DNA of 64,000 nt from NCBI GenBank assembly GCA_038207565.1, contig JBBQZQ010000012.1, forward strand, positions 1 through 64,000. The letters are read 5' to 3'. The notes beneath the pieces were generated by a model. The model was not told the DNA's origin and made no database searches. It saw nothing but the letters and a program-made list of their open reading frames with translations. This DNA is from JALZAI01 sp038207565. Its GTDB lineage: Bacteria > Actinomycetota > Actinomycetes > Mycobacteriales > Jatrophihabitantaceae. Below, in pieces: positions 8,796 to 16,860 of this stretch; the first letter of the stretch is position 1; every line of letters starts with the position of its first letter. Made by a program: the position numbers and the translations under genes.

Positions 8796-9210
8796 ATGAC
8801 CGAGGACGTGGATGCGCAGCGTCGGCTGACTGCGGATGTCGCCGGTCAGTTCATCGCCCTTCTGGCAGGGCAATACCGATCGCCGAGGCCGCCGAGCGGA
8901 TCGGGGTAAAGCGAGCCCGGATGCAGCAGATGGTGTCGGCTAACGAGGTGTAGGCCGTGCGGCGGGCCACGCGCTGGGCGCTGCCTGCCATCCAGTTCGA
9001 CGGCAACGCGCTACTGCCAGGCTGGTCAAAGGTCGCGAAGGTGCTCCCGGAGGAAGCGCACCCGCTGGAGATCCTCGGCTTCCTGACAACGCCGCACCCG
9101 AACTCGAACTGAACGACCACCCGCAGCCCGTCCCTGACTGGCTGCGCAGCGGCGGTTCACCCGAGGCCGTCGAACAGATCGCGCGGGGACTCGCCGACGT
9201 CGGCCTGTAA
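8796..9210 (+). pseudogene. Antitoxin partner of the RES toxin, decayed
   Basis: Three reading frames must be joined to recover the protein: MTEDVDAQRRLTADVAG, then (frameshift near 8872) IPIAEAAERIGVKRARMQQM as a helix-turn-helix, an in-frame TAG at 8951-8953, then TRWALPAIQFDGNALLPGW and PLEILGFLTTP. A second frameshift near 9096 restores ELELNDHPQPVPDWL and the C-terminus. This pattern, an HTH followed by 'HPLE..GFLTTP.PEL..DWL', is that of antitoxins encoded directly before RES-domain toxins in actinobacteria. Its TAA overlaps the toxin ATG (TAATG), the original coupled arrangement. Three lesions make a functional antitoxin very unlikely. Confidence 0.8.
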
Positions 9211-9866
9211 TGGCGAAACTTCCGCTACCACCGGCAGACCTCGCGACCGCGATCGGTATCCGCGACGAGGAGTATCGAGACCTCACGCGCGACGCGCTGC
9301 TGTGGCGTGTCCACCGTGTTCGCAGTGTCCGCGGCAAACACATCACGCCCTGGAACCAGCTGCGTCATTTCGGGCCCGTCGATGCTCGGTTCGAACCGCA
9401 TCCCGCGGGACCGGCAACCACCCATCCCGACCGTGCCGTCTGGTACGCCGCCCTCACGCCGCAGACCGCAGCCGCGGAAATCTTCCAGCGCTCCCGCACG
9501 GTGCGCCTGGACAGCAGCAGCCACCTGACCGCGGCCCACCTTTCACGTGACGTCCGGCTGCTCGACCTCACCGGCGACACCGGACATGGGTCATGGGCGA
9601 CGCGGGCCGGCGCCTCGATGGCACTGTCTAGCGGGCGCCACGACTACTCCAGCGCCTGGGCGCACGCGATCTGCGACGCGTTCCCTAGTCTCGACGGTCT
9701 GATCTACCGCGGCGCTATGGCAGGCGGCCTCGCGGTAGCGTTGTTCCTGTCGGCCGAAGCTGCGATGCCGACCGCACAGACGACCAGCCGTGCGATCGGT
9801 GACCCGGCGCTCACCAGCCGGCTGGCTGGTATCTGCGATCGAATCGGCTACCGGATCGTCGTCTGA
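9210..9866 (+). CDS. RES-domain toxin (NAD+-degrading type), possibly inactive
   Basis: A 218-residue protein with the RES fold. Arg33 sits in LWRVHR, and Glu90 in AAAEIF after VWYAALTP; the third signature segment reads LDGLIYRGAMAGG. RES toxins such as MbcT degrade NAD+ and need Arg, Glu and Ser. Here the position that normally holds Ser appears to be Gly168. Length is normal and the frame is intact. The antitoxin upstream is broken, so loss of the Ser may be what lets the cell keep this gene. My residue alignment is by eye. Confidence 0.82.
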   Translation: MAKLPLPPADLATAIGIRDEEYRDLTRDALLWRVHRVRSVRGKHITPWNQLRHFGPVDARFEPHPAGPATTHPDRAVWYAALTPQTAAAEIFQRSRTVRLDSSSHLTAAHLSRDVRLLDLTGDTGHGSWATRAGASMALSSGRHDYSSAWAHAICDAFPSLDGLIYRGAMAGGLAVALFLSAEAAMPTAQTTSRAIGDPALTSRLAGICDRIGYRIVV

Positions 9867-10110
9867 GTCGCTGGCGACTGACGTAGCTGATTGTCCGATG
9901 ACGACGCGACCTTCGCCCTGAAGGCGCCGCTCCGCCGAATCCCGCACCGCTACTTCGCCGTCGTTGTGCCACGAGCGCGCGGCGTCTGCCGCCGCGTGGT
10001 AGCCGGCGTGGTAGCCACCGACGGCGGCCGCGGACCCCTTGCAGACACCGGTACGCTCGCAGAGGTCAGTGGATACGGGCTTCCTACCAAGCATCGGTAA
10101 CTCGGCGGTA

Positions 10111-10169
10111 CGACTCGAAAGCGTGTGTGGGTAAAACCACCGTGGGTTCGAATCCCACTGCCACCGCCA
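10111..10169 (+). other. 3' fragment of tRNA-Ser(CGA): candidate att site of an integrated element
   Basis: From CTCGAAAGCGTG (anticodon loop with CGA) through the variable arm, the T arm (GTGGGTTCGAATCCCAC) and TGCCACC-G-CCA, the sequence is the 3' two thirds of a tRNA-Ser(CGA). The 5' part (an acceptor strand GGTGGCA and the D arm) is missing upstream, so it cannot fold as a tRNA. A duplicated 3' tRNA end is the classic scar of site-specific integration. Its plus orientation implies that the intact tRNA and the element lie to the left. Confidence 0.75.
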
Positions 10170-10246
10170 CCTTCGATACTCGACCGTCATGCCCCGCGCG
10201 GCGGTAACCTGCGCAGCCGCTCATCGCAGGACCGTGCGGCCCGCAT

Positions 10247-10717
10247 TCAGAGGACGTGCTCGCCGTACATCTCGCCGAGCGGGTCGGCTATGAGCTCCAC
10301 CCGGGCACCGTCGGGGTCGCGGAAGTAGACGGACACCTCACTGTGAATCTGGTGCTCGACGCCGGCGGCACGCAGCCGCTCCACGAGCGCCCCCCACCGC
10401 GGCAGCTCGACTGAGATCGCGATGTGGTGCAGCCCGCCGAGCACTTCGGCATAGGGACCGACGTCCAGTCCGGGGAAGTCGAAGAAGGCCAGCAGGTTGC
10501 CGTTGCCGATGTCGAAGAAGAAGTGCGAGGAACCGGGGTAGTCCCGGTTCTCGATCAGCTCAGTGAGCGGGAAGCCGAGAACGTCCTGGTAGAAGCGGAT
10601 CGTGCGCTCCACGTCGCTGCTGATCAACGCGGTGTGGTGCAGCCCGCGCGCCGTGGACGGCGGGCGCGTTCGGCTCGGCTGCAGGTACTTGTCACGGAGT
10701 TCCGCACGGTCGGCCAT
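10247..10717 (-). CDS. VOC (glyoxalase/bleomycin resistance) family protein
   Basis: A 156-residue vicinal-oxygen-chelate protein with two beta-alpha-beta-beta-beta modules: GLHHTALISSDVERTIRFYQ followed by GLHHIAISVE and YFRDPDGARVELI. His and Glu in these segments are the usual metal ligands. Function may be lyase, dioxygenase or binding protein; nothing in the context narrows it. It lies downstream of yceI in the same direction but behind a perfect hairpin, so it is probably transcribed separately. It is the first gene right of the tRNA scar and probably marks the start of native chromosome. Confidence 0.85.
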   Translation of the reverse strand: MADRAELRDKYLQPSRTRPPSTARGLHHTALISSDVERTIRFYQDVLGFPLTELIENRDYPGSSHFFFDIGNGNLLAFFDFPGLDVGPYAEVLGGLHHIAISVELPRWGALVERLRAAGVEHQIHSEVSVYFRDPDGARVELIADPLGEMYGEHVL

Positions 10718-10738
10718 GACGTCGATTAGAGCAAATGA

Positions 10739-10769
10739 TTCGGACGCCGTCGTAGCGACGGCGTCCGAA
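10739..10769 (-). terminator. Perfect hairpin between yceI and the VOC gene
   Basis: A 14-bp perfect stem, TTCGGACGCCGTCG / CGACGGCGTCCGAA, with a TAG triloop lies just after the yceI stop and ahead of the VOC start. No long U-tract follows, which is common for terminators in high-GC actinobacteria. Confidence 0.7.
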
Positions 10770-10792
10770 CCACTGGTCGAATCATGCGCGGA

Positions 10793-11353
10793 TCAGGCCT
10801 GCTTGATCGCCGAAATCTCGAACTCGAGGGTGACCTTCTCGCTGACGAGGACGCCGCCGGTCTCGAGCGCGGCGTTAAAGTTCACGCCCCAGTCCTTGCG
10901 GTTGATGACGAGCGAGCCCTCGAACCCGATGCGCTGATTGCCGAACGGGTCGGTCGCGCCGCCCTGAAACTCCAGCGGCACCGTGACCGACTTGCTGACG
11001 CCACGAATGCTCAGGTCGCCGGTCACCAGGTAGTCGTCGCCGCCGTCGTGCGCGATCGACGTCGACACGAAGGTGATCTGCGGGAAGTTCTCGGCGTCCA
11101 GGAAGTCGTTGGTGCGGATGTGCTCGTCGCGCTGGGAATTGCGGGTGTCGATGCTGGCCACCTGCAGGGTGAGCGACACGCTGGAGTTGCTCGGGTCCGC
11201 TCCGTCGATCGTCGCGGTGCCCTCGAACTCGTTGAACGAGCCGCGGACCTTGGTCACCATCGCGTGCCGGGCGACGAACCCGAACCGGCTGTGGGCCGGG
11301 TCGAGGGCGTAAGTACCGGTGAGGGTGCTCGGGTCGGTGATCGTGTTGGTCAT
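10793..11353 (-). CDS. YceI family lipocalin-like protein
   Basis: A 186-residue YceI domain: TYALDPAHSRFGFVARHAM near the N-terminus, GSFNEFEGTATIDG, the central repeat region DEHIRTNDFLDAENFP, and ISAIKQA at the end. YceI proteins are beta-barrels that bind isoprenoid or amide lipids. No signal peptide is seen, so it is probably cytoplasmic, as is common in actinobacteria. The ATG at 11353 follows GGAGGCACAC. A consensus-like promoter lies upstream and a perfect hairpin downstream, suggesting a monocistronic unit. Confidence 0.92.
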   Translation of the reverse strand: MTNTITDPSTLTGTYALDPAHSRFGFVARHAMVTKVRGSFNEFEGTATIDGADPSNSSVSLTLQVASIDTRNSQRDEHIRTNDFLDAENFPQITFVSTSIAHDGGDDYLVTGDLSIRGVSKSVTVPLEFQGGATDPFGNQRIGFEGSLVINRKDWGVNFNAALETGGVLVSEKVTLEFEISAIKQA

Positions 11354-11394
11354 GTGTGCCTCCGTAGCGGCGATTGATTGAACGCTCAAGCAAG

Positions 11395-11423
11395 AACATA
11401 CCCACCGTTGTGTGATATGTCAA
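11395..11423 (-). promoter_or_regulatory. Consensus-like sigma-70 promoter for yceI
   Basis: On the minus strand TTGACA (11423-11418) is separated by 17 bp from TATGTT (11400-11395), an almost ideal housekeeping promoter. About 42 bp remain to the yceI ATG. A TTGA...TCAA element (11378-11389) sits just downstream and could bind a MarR- or TetR-type repressor. Confidence 0.7.
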
Positions 11424-11511
11424 CAACTCGGCTCAAAGCAGGTTTCCGGATCATTGGCGGTCAGGTCCCCGCGGTAAACAGGGCGCCGCCGTGGGGCGAA
11501 GGGAGTGGGTT

Positions 11512-12599
11512 GTGACCGAGGCCGTCCCGCGCATCCTTCTGGTGGAGGACGACGCCGGAGATGCGCTGCTGGTCAAGCAGTGCTGTCGAGGCTCTGCGCC
11601 ACGATCCGAGCTGCGTGTTCCTCGACCTCGGCCTGCCGGACGGGCGGGGACTGGCTGCGCTGGTCACCATCCTTGGCGCCGCCCGCGTTACGCCCGTCAT
11701 CGTGCTCACCGGGCGTAACGACCGACGCTTCGGGGACGAGGCGGTCGCGGCCGACGCGCAGGACTACCTCGTCAGGGACGACAGCACTGCCTACCTGCTC
11801 GAACGGGCCGTCCGCTACTCCGTCGAGCGGCGGCGCGCCCAGGTCACGGGGTTGGCCCTGTAGGCGGCGCACCAGCAGTCAGCTGAGAACGCGCGTCTGG
11901 AGCGCGGCCTGCTCCCCAATCCGCGGCTGCACAGTGATTTGGTCTCGTGCACTATCTACTACCAGCCGGGGCACAATCTCGCGGTTCTGGGCGGCGACTT
12001 CTTCGACGTCGTCGAGACCGAGGAAGGCCACGTGCGGGCCGTGATCGGCGACGTCATGGGGCACGGGACCGATGAGGCCGCCTTGGGCGTCCACCTGCGA
12101 GTCGCTTGGCGCACGCTGGTGCTCGCCGGCACCCCGGACCATCTCGTCCTGCCCAATCTGGCGCGATTGCTGAACGCCGAGACCGGAGGCCGGCGTGGAT
12201 TCGCCACCGCCTGCGACGTCACGATCGACCCCGACCTCACGATGGCGATCCGGGTCGCCGGGCACCCCGCCTCCGCTCGTGACGCGCGACGGGCATACGG
12301 CCTACCTCGACGTCACCGGCGACAATCTCGGCGCCGCCCGTCCGGATCTGATCCTGCTGGATCTCAATCTGCCCAGGATGAGCGGCCACGAGGTCCTCGC
12401 CGGTCAAAGCCGATCCCGAGCTGCGCCGCATCCCGGTCGTCGTGCTGACCACCTCACGTGCCGTAGAGGACATCGTGAAGAGCTACGACCTGGACGCCAA
12501 CGTGCACGTTGTAAAACCGGTCGACTTCGAGCCTTCGTCGACGTGGTGAAACAGATCGACGATCTCTTCGGAACCGTCGCGCAGCTGCTCCACGACTGA
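11512..12599 (+). pseudogene. Collapsed two-component locus: receiver-PP2C regulator fused to a second receiver
   Basis: The GTG at 11512 begins a receiver domain (RILLVEDDAGDALLV). The frame shifts near 11575 with loss of residues, continues as PSCVFLDLGLPDGRG and VIVLTGRND, and meets TAG at 11861-11863. It then continues as a SpoIIE/PP2C phosphatase (GHNLAVLGGDFFDVVE, AVIGDVMGHG). Around 12330 it passes into a different, RcpA-type receiver (LILLDLNLPRMSGHEVLA, VVVLTTSRAVEDIVKSYDL, VHVVKP), itself split by two frameshifts. The PP2C C-terminus and any kinase between the two receivers are gone. Several lesions make it non-functional. Confidence 0.8.
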
Positions 12600-12683
12600 C
12601 TGGGGCGAGTCGTTCCGGGCCATCGGGAGTGGCCGGCTTCCGGGTCCGGTTAGACCGCCTGAGCCGCTGGGAAAGGTCGAGCC

Positions 12684-12944
12684 ATGACCGGACGTGGCGC
12701 GACGATGTCGCTCGATGGGACACTGATTTCTCAGTCGGATATGAACCGGATGGCCGAAGAAGAACGGCTTTTCTCTGATCGTCAACGAAAGACCGTGCGC
12801 GTGGTCGCCGGCGCAGCCGAGAACGTCCACGATGCCCGGATGTTGCTCGACATGCTCGGGCTCAGCATCGAGGTCGTGCGGGCCGCTCGCCAGGAACCGG
12901 TTGTCGCCCGTCCCGCCGGTCGCCGACGCAGCGCTGCCGCGTAG
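12684..12944 (+). CDS. Small protein of unknown function
   Basis: An 86-residue, mostly helical protein with a predicted helix MNRMAEEERLFSDRQRKTVR followed by a segment DARMLLDMLGLSIEVVRAAR and a basic, Ala-rich tail. No family is recognised. It starts 85 bp after the collapsed regulator locus and ends 90 bp before the MEDS sensor, in the same direction, and may belong to that signalling unit. Coding status rests on codon bias and on its plausible helical composition. Confidence 0.5.
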   Translation: MTGRGATMSLDGTLISQSDMNRMAEEERLFSDRQRKTVRVVAGAAENVHDARMLLDMLGLSIEVVRAARQEPVVARPAGRRRSAAA

Positions 12945-13034
12945 ACCTGTCAGAGGGGTCGCCGCGACGCGATTCACGGTTTACCGTGATCGAGTGCGCC
13001 CTGCCGTTGCAACGACCTGCGGTCCGAGCGGCAG

Positions 13035-13946
13035 GTGACCCGAGCGCCCGGCGCCCGGCGCCTCGTTCACGGTGCCGTCCCGTACGCCGGTCCTGATTCG
13101 TTCGTGGCCGCGGCCATTGAGCTGATCGAGCGCGGTACGCGCAACGGCGAAGCCTGTCTCGCGCTCGCGGTGGGTGCCAAGGTGGACGAGCTGCGGGCGA
13201 CCCTCGGCCCAGCCTCGCGTCGCGTCGGCTTCATCGACCTGTCCGTGCGAGGCCGCAATCCGGCCCGCGTTCTGCCCGCGTTGCGCTCCTTCCTCGAGGC
13301 CCATCGGGGCCGGCGCGCCCGCATCGTCGCTGAGCCCGTGTATGCCGAGCTGTCCGCGGCGGGCCTCGCGGAGACCCTGATTGCCGAGCTCGTCCTGAGC
13401 AAGTCCGAATGCCACGACTGGGACGCACAGATGTGCTGTCTTTATGACACGGAGTCGCTCGGAGCGGGTGCGGTCGACGTGGTTCGTTCAGCTCATCCCG
13501 ATCCGAGCGACCGCGCGGCTACGGCTGCCGCGTTGGCCGCTGCGTTCACGCGGGACCTACCGCCAGCGCCCGCCGACGCCGAGGCGTGCAAGGCGGACAT
13601 GACCACGCTCGGGACTCTGCGCGACTTCGTTCGCCGTGGTGCTGTTACGTCCGGCCTCGACGGTGAGCGCAGCGAAGATCTGGTGTACGCGGTGAACGAG
13701 GTCGTCACCAACAGCATCTGCCATGGCGAGGGACGCGCGGCCGTCTCGATGTGGACGGAGCAGGGCATCACCTGCTGCGAGGTACGTGACCGGGGCCGGT
13801 TCGCGGATGTTCTGGTCGGGCGTATCGCACCGCGCCCCGGCCAGGCCAGCGGACGCGGGCTGTGGCTGGTCAACCAGCTCTGCGACCTGGTACAGGTCCG
13901 TTCCTCCTACGGCGGGACCGTCGTGCGCATGATCGTCGACCGCTGA
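13035..13946 (+). CDS. MEDS-domain sensor with C-terminal HATPase (anti-sigma kinase-like)
   Basis: A 303-residue protein. Residues about 10-165 match the MEDS sensory domain (LVHGAVPYAGPDSFVAAAIE, VGFIDLSVRGRNPARVLPAL, MCCLYD). Residues about 190-300 are an RsbW-like HATPase_c_2 domain with the N-box YAVNEVVTNSICHG and the G-box ASGRGLWLVNQLCD. There is no phosphoacceptor His domain, so it is more likely a serine kinase or anti-sigma factor than a classical histidine kinase. It follows the ruined response-regulator locus, and its original partner may be lost. A GTG start is used. Confidence 0.85.
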   Translation: MTRAPGARRLVHGAVPYAGPDSFVAAAIELIERGTRNGEACLALAVGAKVDELRATLGPASRRVGFIDLSVRGRNPARVLPALRSFLEAHRGRRARIVAEPVYAELSAAGLAETLIAELVLSKSECHDWDAQMCCLYDTESLGAGAVDVVRSAHPDPSDRAATAAALAAAFTRDLPPAPADAEACKADMTTLGTLRDFVRRGAVTSGLDGERSEDLVYAVNEVVTNSICHGEGRAAVSMWTEQGITCCEVRDRGRFADVLVGRIAPRPGQASGRGLWLVNQLCDLVQVRSSYGGTVVRMIVDR

Positions 13947-14011
13947 ATCGGCTTCCGCCCGCTTTCGCTTTCCGCAACCTGCGACCTTCTTGGAGTCTCA
14001 CCATATGGGAA

Positions 14012-14036
14012 CATCGTCCTGTTAGTTGGGACGATG
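14012..14036. promoter_or_regulatory. Inverted repeat before the MFS gene
   Basis: CATCGTCC (14012-14019) and GGACGATG (14029-14036) form an 8-bp perfect inverted repeat with a 9-base spacer, ending 14 bases before the MFS ATG. Its position suggests an operator or a hairpin in the 5' leader. No adjacent regulator gene is visible. Confidence 0.45.
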
Positions 14037-14050
14037 GGTAGGGTATTTGC

Positions 14051-15244
14051 ATGTCGGGACGGCGTTGGGCAGTCCTCGCCCTCGCGACATTCGCCCAGGC
14101 TGCGACCAGCACGTTCCTCTACGGAATCCCGATGCTCGTCCCGGCGCTACGTGCTGATGAGGGCGTGTCGTTGTTTCAAGCGAGCCTGCTGGTGAGTGCG
14201 CCCATCGTCGGGTTGCTGCTGACACTCATCGCCTGGGGCGCGCTGGCCGACCGCTACGGCGAGCGAGTCGTGATCGCGACCGGCGTCGGCAGTGCGGCGG
14301 TACTCCTGGCCGCGGTTCCGGTGGTGCCCGGGCTGGCCTGGGCAGCCGTGCTGCTCGGGCTCGCCGGCGCGTCGGGCGCGTCGGTCAACGCCGCGAGCGG
14401 GCGGATGGTGATGGGCTGGTTCCCAGCGGCCGAGCGGGGCCTGGCGATGGGTGTCCGGCAGACGGCGCAGCCGGTAGGTGTCGCGCTGGCCGCGCTCGCG
14501 CTGCCGCCCTTGGGGCACGCGTTCTCCGCGCGGGAGGCCCTGTTGTTCCCGGCCGCGTTGTGTGCCGTCGCCGCCATCGGGGTCTACGCCGTCGTGGCCG
14601 ACCCGCCACGTCCGGCGCGGTCGCCCGGTCAGCAAGCCCCGTCCTCGCCGTACCGGCACTCGCGCACCCTGCCTCGCGTCCACCTCGCGAGCGCGCTGCT
14701 CGTCGTGCCGCAGTTCGCGGTCGCCACGTTCACGCTGTCCTATCTCGTCGACGTACGGCACTGGAACGCGTCCGTCGCCGGACGTTGGATTTTCGGATTT
14801 CAGGCGGCAGGGGCTGCCGGGCGCGTCGCGTCCGGTGTCTGGTCCGACCACGTCCGCAGCAGACTCCGGCCGATGCGCCAACTCGCCGTGGCCAGTGCGC
14901 TGCTCATGACCGGTCTGGCGCTCGGGGCGTGGCTGAACGCCGGCTGGATTCTGGTGGTGTTCGCTCTTGCCGCGGTCGTCACGGTGGCCGACAACGGGCT
15001 GGCCTACGTGTCGGTGGCCGAGATGGCCGGCCCGGCGTGGGCCGGCCGTGCCCTCGGCGTGCATAACACCGTCCAGAACGTGGCGGGCATCGCCACTGCG
15101 CCGCTGTTGGCCGCCGTGATCGGCGCCTCGAGTTACGGCTGGGCATTCGCGCTGACCGGGGTGTTCCCGCTGATCGCCGCCCCCCTGACGCCGGTGGTGG
15201 CCGAGCGACGCCGGTCGCAGGCAGTCGTCGCTGCACCCGTCTGA
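14051..15244 (+). CDS. MFS transporter, 12 TM
   Basis: A 397-residue protein with about 12 hydrophobic helices and motif A (WGALADRYGERVVIA, residues about 61-75). The loop after helix 6 is hydrophilic (PPRPARSPGQQAPSSPYR). GVRQTAQPVGVALAAL and VHNTVQNVAGIATAPL in the two halves resemble organic-anion or sugar-acid permeases (CynX/NarK-like). The substrate is unknown. It ends 75 bp before the convergent tRNA-Ser. Confidence 0.88.
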   Translation: MSGRRWAVLALATFAQAATSTFLYGIPMLVPALRADEGVSLFQASLLVSAPIVGLLLTLIAWGALADRYGERVVIATGVGSAAVLLAAVPVVPGLAWAAVLLGLAGASGASVNAASGRMVMGWFPAAERGLAMGVRQTAQPVGVALAALALPPLGHAFSAREALLFPAALCAVAAIGVYAVVADPPRPARSPGQQAPSSPYRHSRTLPRVHLASALLVVPQFAVATFTLSYLVDVRHWNASVAGRWIFGFQAAGAAGRVASGVWSDHVRSRLRPMRQLAVASALLMTGLALGAWLNAGWILVVFALAAVVTVADNGLAYVSVAEMAGPAWAGRALGVHNTVQNVAGIATAPLLAAVIGASSYGWAFALTGVFPLIAAPLTPVVAERRRSQAVVAAPV

Positions 15245-15318
15245 AGCTCGGCGGCGCGGGCGCGGTGGGCCGGTTCGTCGTCCGTGCCGTGGTTCATCGT
15301 CCGTGCGGTGACGAGAAG

Positions 15319-15406
15319 TGGCGGAGGATGCGGGATTTGAACCCGCGAGGGGTCTCCCCCAACCCGCTTTCCAAGCGAGCGCCATAGGCCACTAGGCGAA
15401 TCCTCC
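15319..15406 (-). tRNA. tRNA-Ser(GGA)
   Basis: The minus strand starts GGAGGATTCGCCTAGTGG and ends with T arm GCGGGTTCAAATCCCGC, acceptor strand ATCCTCC, discriminator G and encoded CCA. The anticodon loop CTTGGAAAG carries GGA. A long variable arm (TTGGGGGAGACCCC) confirms class II tRNA-Ser. It is 88 nt with CCA. It stands next to the SRP RNA and upstream of dnaX, a common actinobacterial arrangement. Confidence 0.97.
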
Positions 15407-15444
15407 GCCGACGAGGATACGGGCAGCCCGTAGACTTCGATGTC

Positions 15445-15532
15445 GACCCCCCGTGCGGCGCTCACCCTGCGAACCTCCCCAGGGCTGGAAGGCAGCAAGG
15501 ATAAGCAGGCTCTGGCGGGTGCACGGGGGGTC
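15445..15532 (+). ncRNA. ffs: Small signal recognition particle RNA (4.5S type)
   Basis: The ends GACCCCCCGTGC and GCACGGGGGGTC pair into the terminal helix. Inside are the conserved Ffh-binding internal loops (GGCAGCAAGG and the AAGCAGG side) and a compact tetraloop-type apex. Size (88 nt) and position before dnaX fit the bacterial small SRP RNA that, with Ffh, targets nascent membrane proteins. Confidence 0.95.
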
Positions 15533-15659
15533 CTTGCGAGTCCGCTCCGGCGCCGTCCGCCTGCCTTCGGGTGCACCTCCGCGAACCCCGCCTGCCAGCC
15601 GCGGCCGGTGATCAACTCGCTGGTGGCATGTGGCCAGAGCAATGTTGGCTGCGTGCTGA

Positions 15660-16580
15660 TCACGAGTGGAGGCGCGCTGCGCGTGCGGTGAGCCAAGCCG
15701 AGATCTCGTTCGTGAACCGCACCGGCTGCCAGAACACCATCGCCGGGCTGTAATGGACGACGAATAGCCCAGGATCTCGAGCAAGACGTGCCGTCGCATC
15801 GTCTGGTCATGATCCGCCAGAGCCGAGTGGTGCTCGCTGCTGTCGATCTCAAGAACCGCGCGCAGGTCCGACCACAGGAAGTCCGCAATGTAGCGCGCAC
15901 TTGCGCGACGCGCTCGAAGAGGTTGCGGAGGGAGCATGGTCTGCGCCGGAGGGCCGTGCCGGTCGGCTGGGACGTTGCCTCGGGTGCCCAGATTCCGGCA
16001 GAACGTCCGCATCGACCTGCCCGGCGGCAGCTTGTGCCGTTGCGCGGGCCTTGCCTCAATTGCTCCACGAGCTCGTCCACCGTGCACAGGTCGCGGCGCA
16101 CCGTCTCGCTGACCAGTGCGCGCACGTCGTGGAGCCGGCGCTGCTCCAAGGCGAGGTCAGCCACCGCGCGGGCGATGGGCGCTCGCGACGGTCCGGGCAC
16201 AAGTGCCCGCGGCGGCAGACGCCGGGTCGGACGGACGCGCACCCACCCGGTCGACCGCAGTCGAGTCGTGGACGGCACCAGAACAAGGACGATTTGCGGG
16301 CGCGCGACACTGCGCAGTTCGTCGCTCAGGGCACCCGCGCCGTGAGCAGCGAGCCCCGCCCGGCGAAGCTGAGGGCGGCGTGCTGGCGGTCGAGCCACGT
16401 CACGGTGTCGGTCGTCAGAATCGTGCGCGGCAGGATCAGCCGCCACCGTCCGGTGCGCAGCCGGTGCGCGATCATGTTGTCGGTGACGCCCAGCCTCGCG
16501 GCATCTGCTCGGCCGAACACGCGGGGGAGCGCGGTGGGATCCGGCAACGGCGCGAGGTCGTCGAGGGTAGTTTGTTGCAT
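15660..16580 (-). pseudogene. DUF559 endonuclease-fold protein with AbiEi-like N-terminus, multiply frameshifted
   Basis: Four frames in order give one family protein: an N-terminal wing-helix part (LPRVFGRADAARLGVTDNMI, ending at a stop near 16326); a middle part with VLVLVPSTTRLRSTGWVRVR and RAVADLALEQRRLHDVRALV; a nuclease-like part DFLWSDLRAVLEIDSSEHH; and the end VVHYSPAMVFW to TGA at 15660. These belong to actinobacterial proteins annotated as 'type IV TA AbiEi antitoxin domain/DUF559'. At least three frameshifts and one stop disrupt it. Confidence 0.8.
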
Positions 16581-16717
16581 CTGGTCAGGGTGGCCGCAGC
16601 GACGGGCGCACGGCTGCGGACACAGGCCGACTGTGGAGGGCGAGCGTGGCTGTGGACGGAGTGCCCGTGGCTCGTTCTCGGCCTGCGGGCTGGGGCGCTC
16701 GGTTACCGTCGCCAGGT

Positions 16718-16773
16718 CGTGATCAAGACGCTTGTGGCGTGCGCCGTGGCATCAGCACAGCGTGTTGATCACG
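16718..16773. repeat. 56-bp palindromic repeat, copy 1
   Basis: CGTGATCAAGACGC at the left pairs with GCGTGTTGATCACG at the right (one mismatch). The element lies between the DUF559 remnant and dnaX. A second element of exactly 56 bp with the same CGTGATC...GATCACG ends and AACA/TGTT inner arms is at 24443. The central parts differ, so it is recognised by its ends and length. Confidence 0.6.
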
Positions 16774-16860
16774 GGACGGGAGGGGAGGGCGGAGTGCGGT
16801 ACGTGGCGCGACGTCGGATCGGGTCGTTAGGGTCGTGACCGTGAGCAGGCAGAGCGGACA

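Noticed and set aside
10111..10169. Functional tRNA-Ser(CGA) gene
   Set aside because: The 5' acceptor strand and D arm are absent, so no cloverleaf can form.
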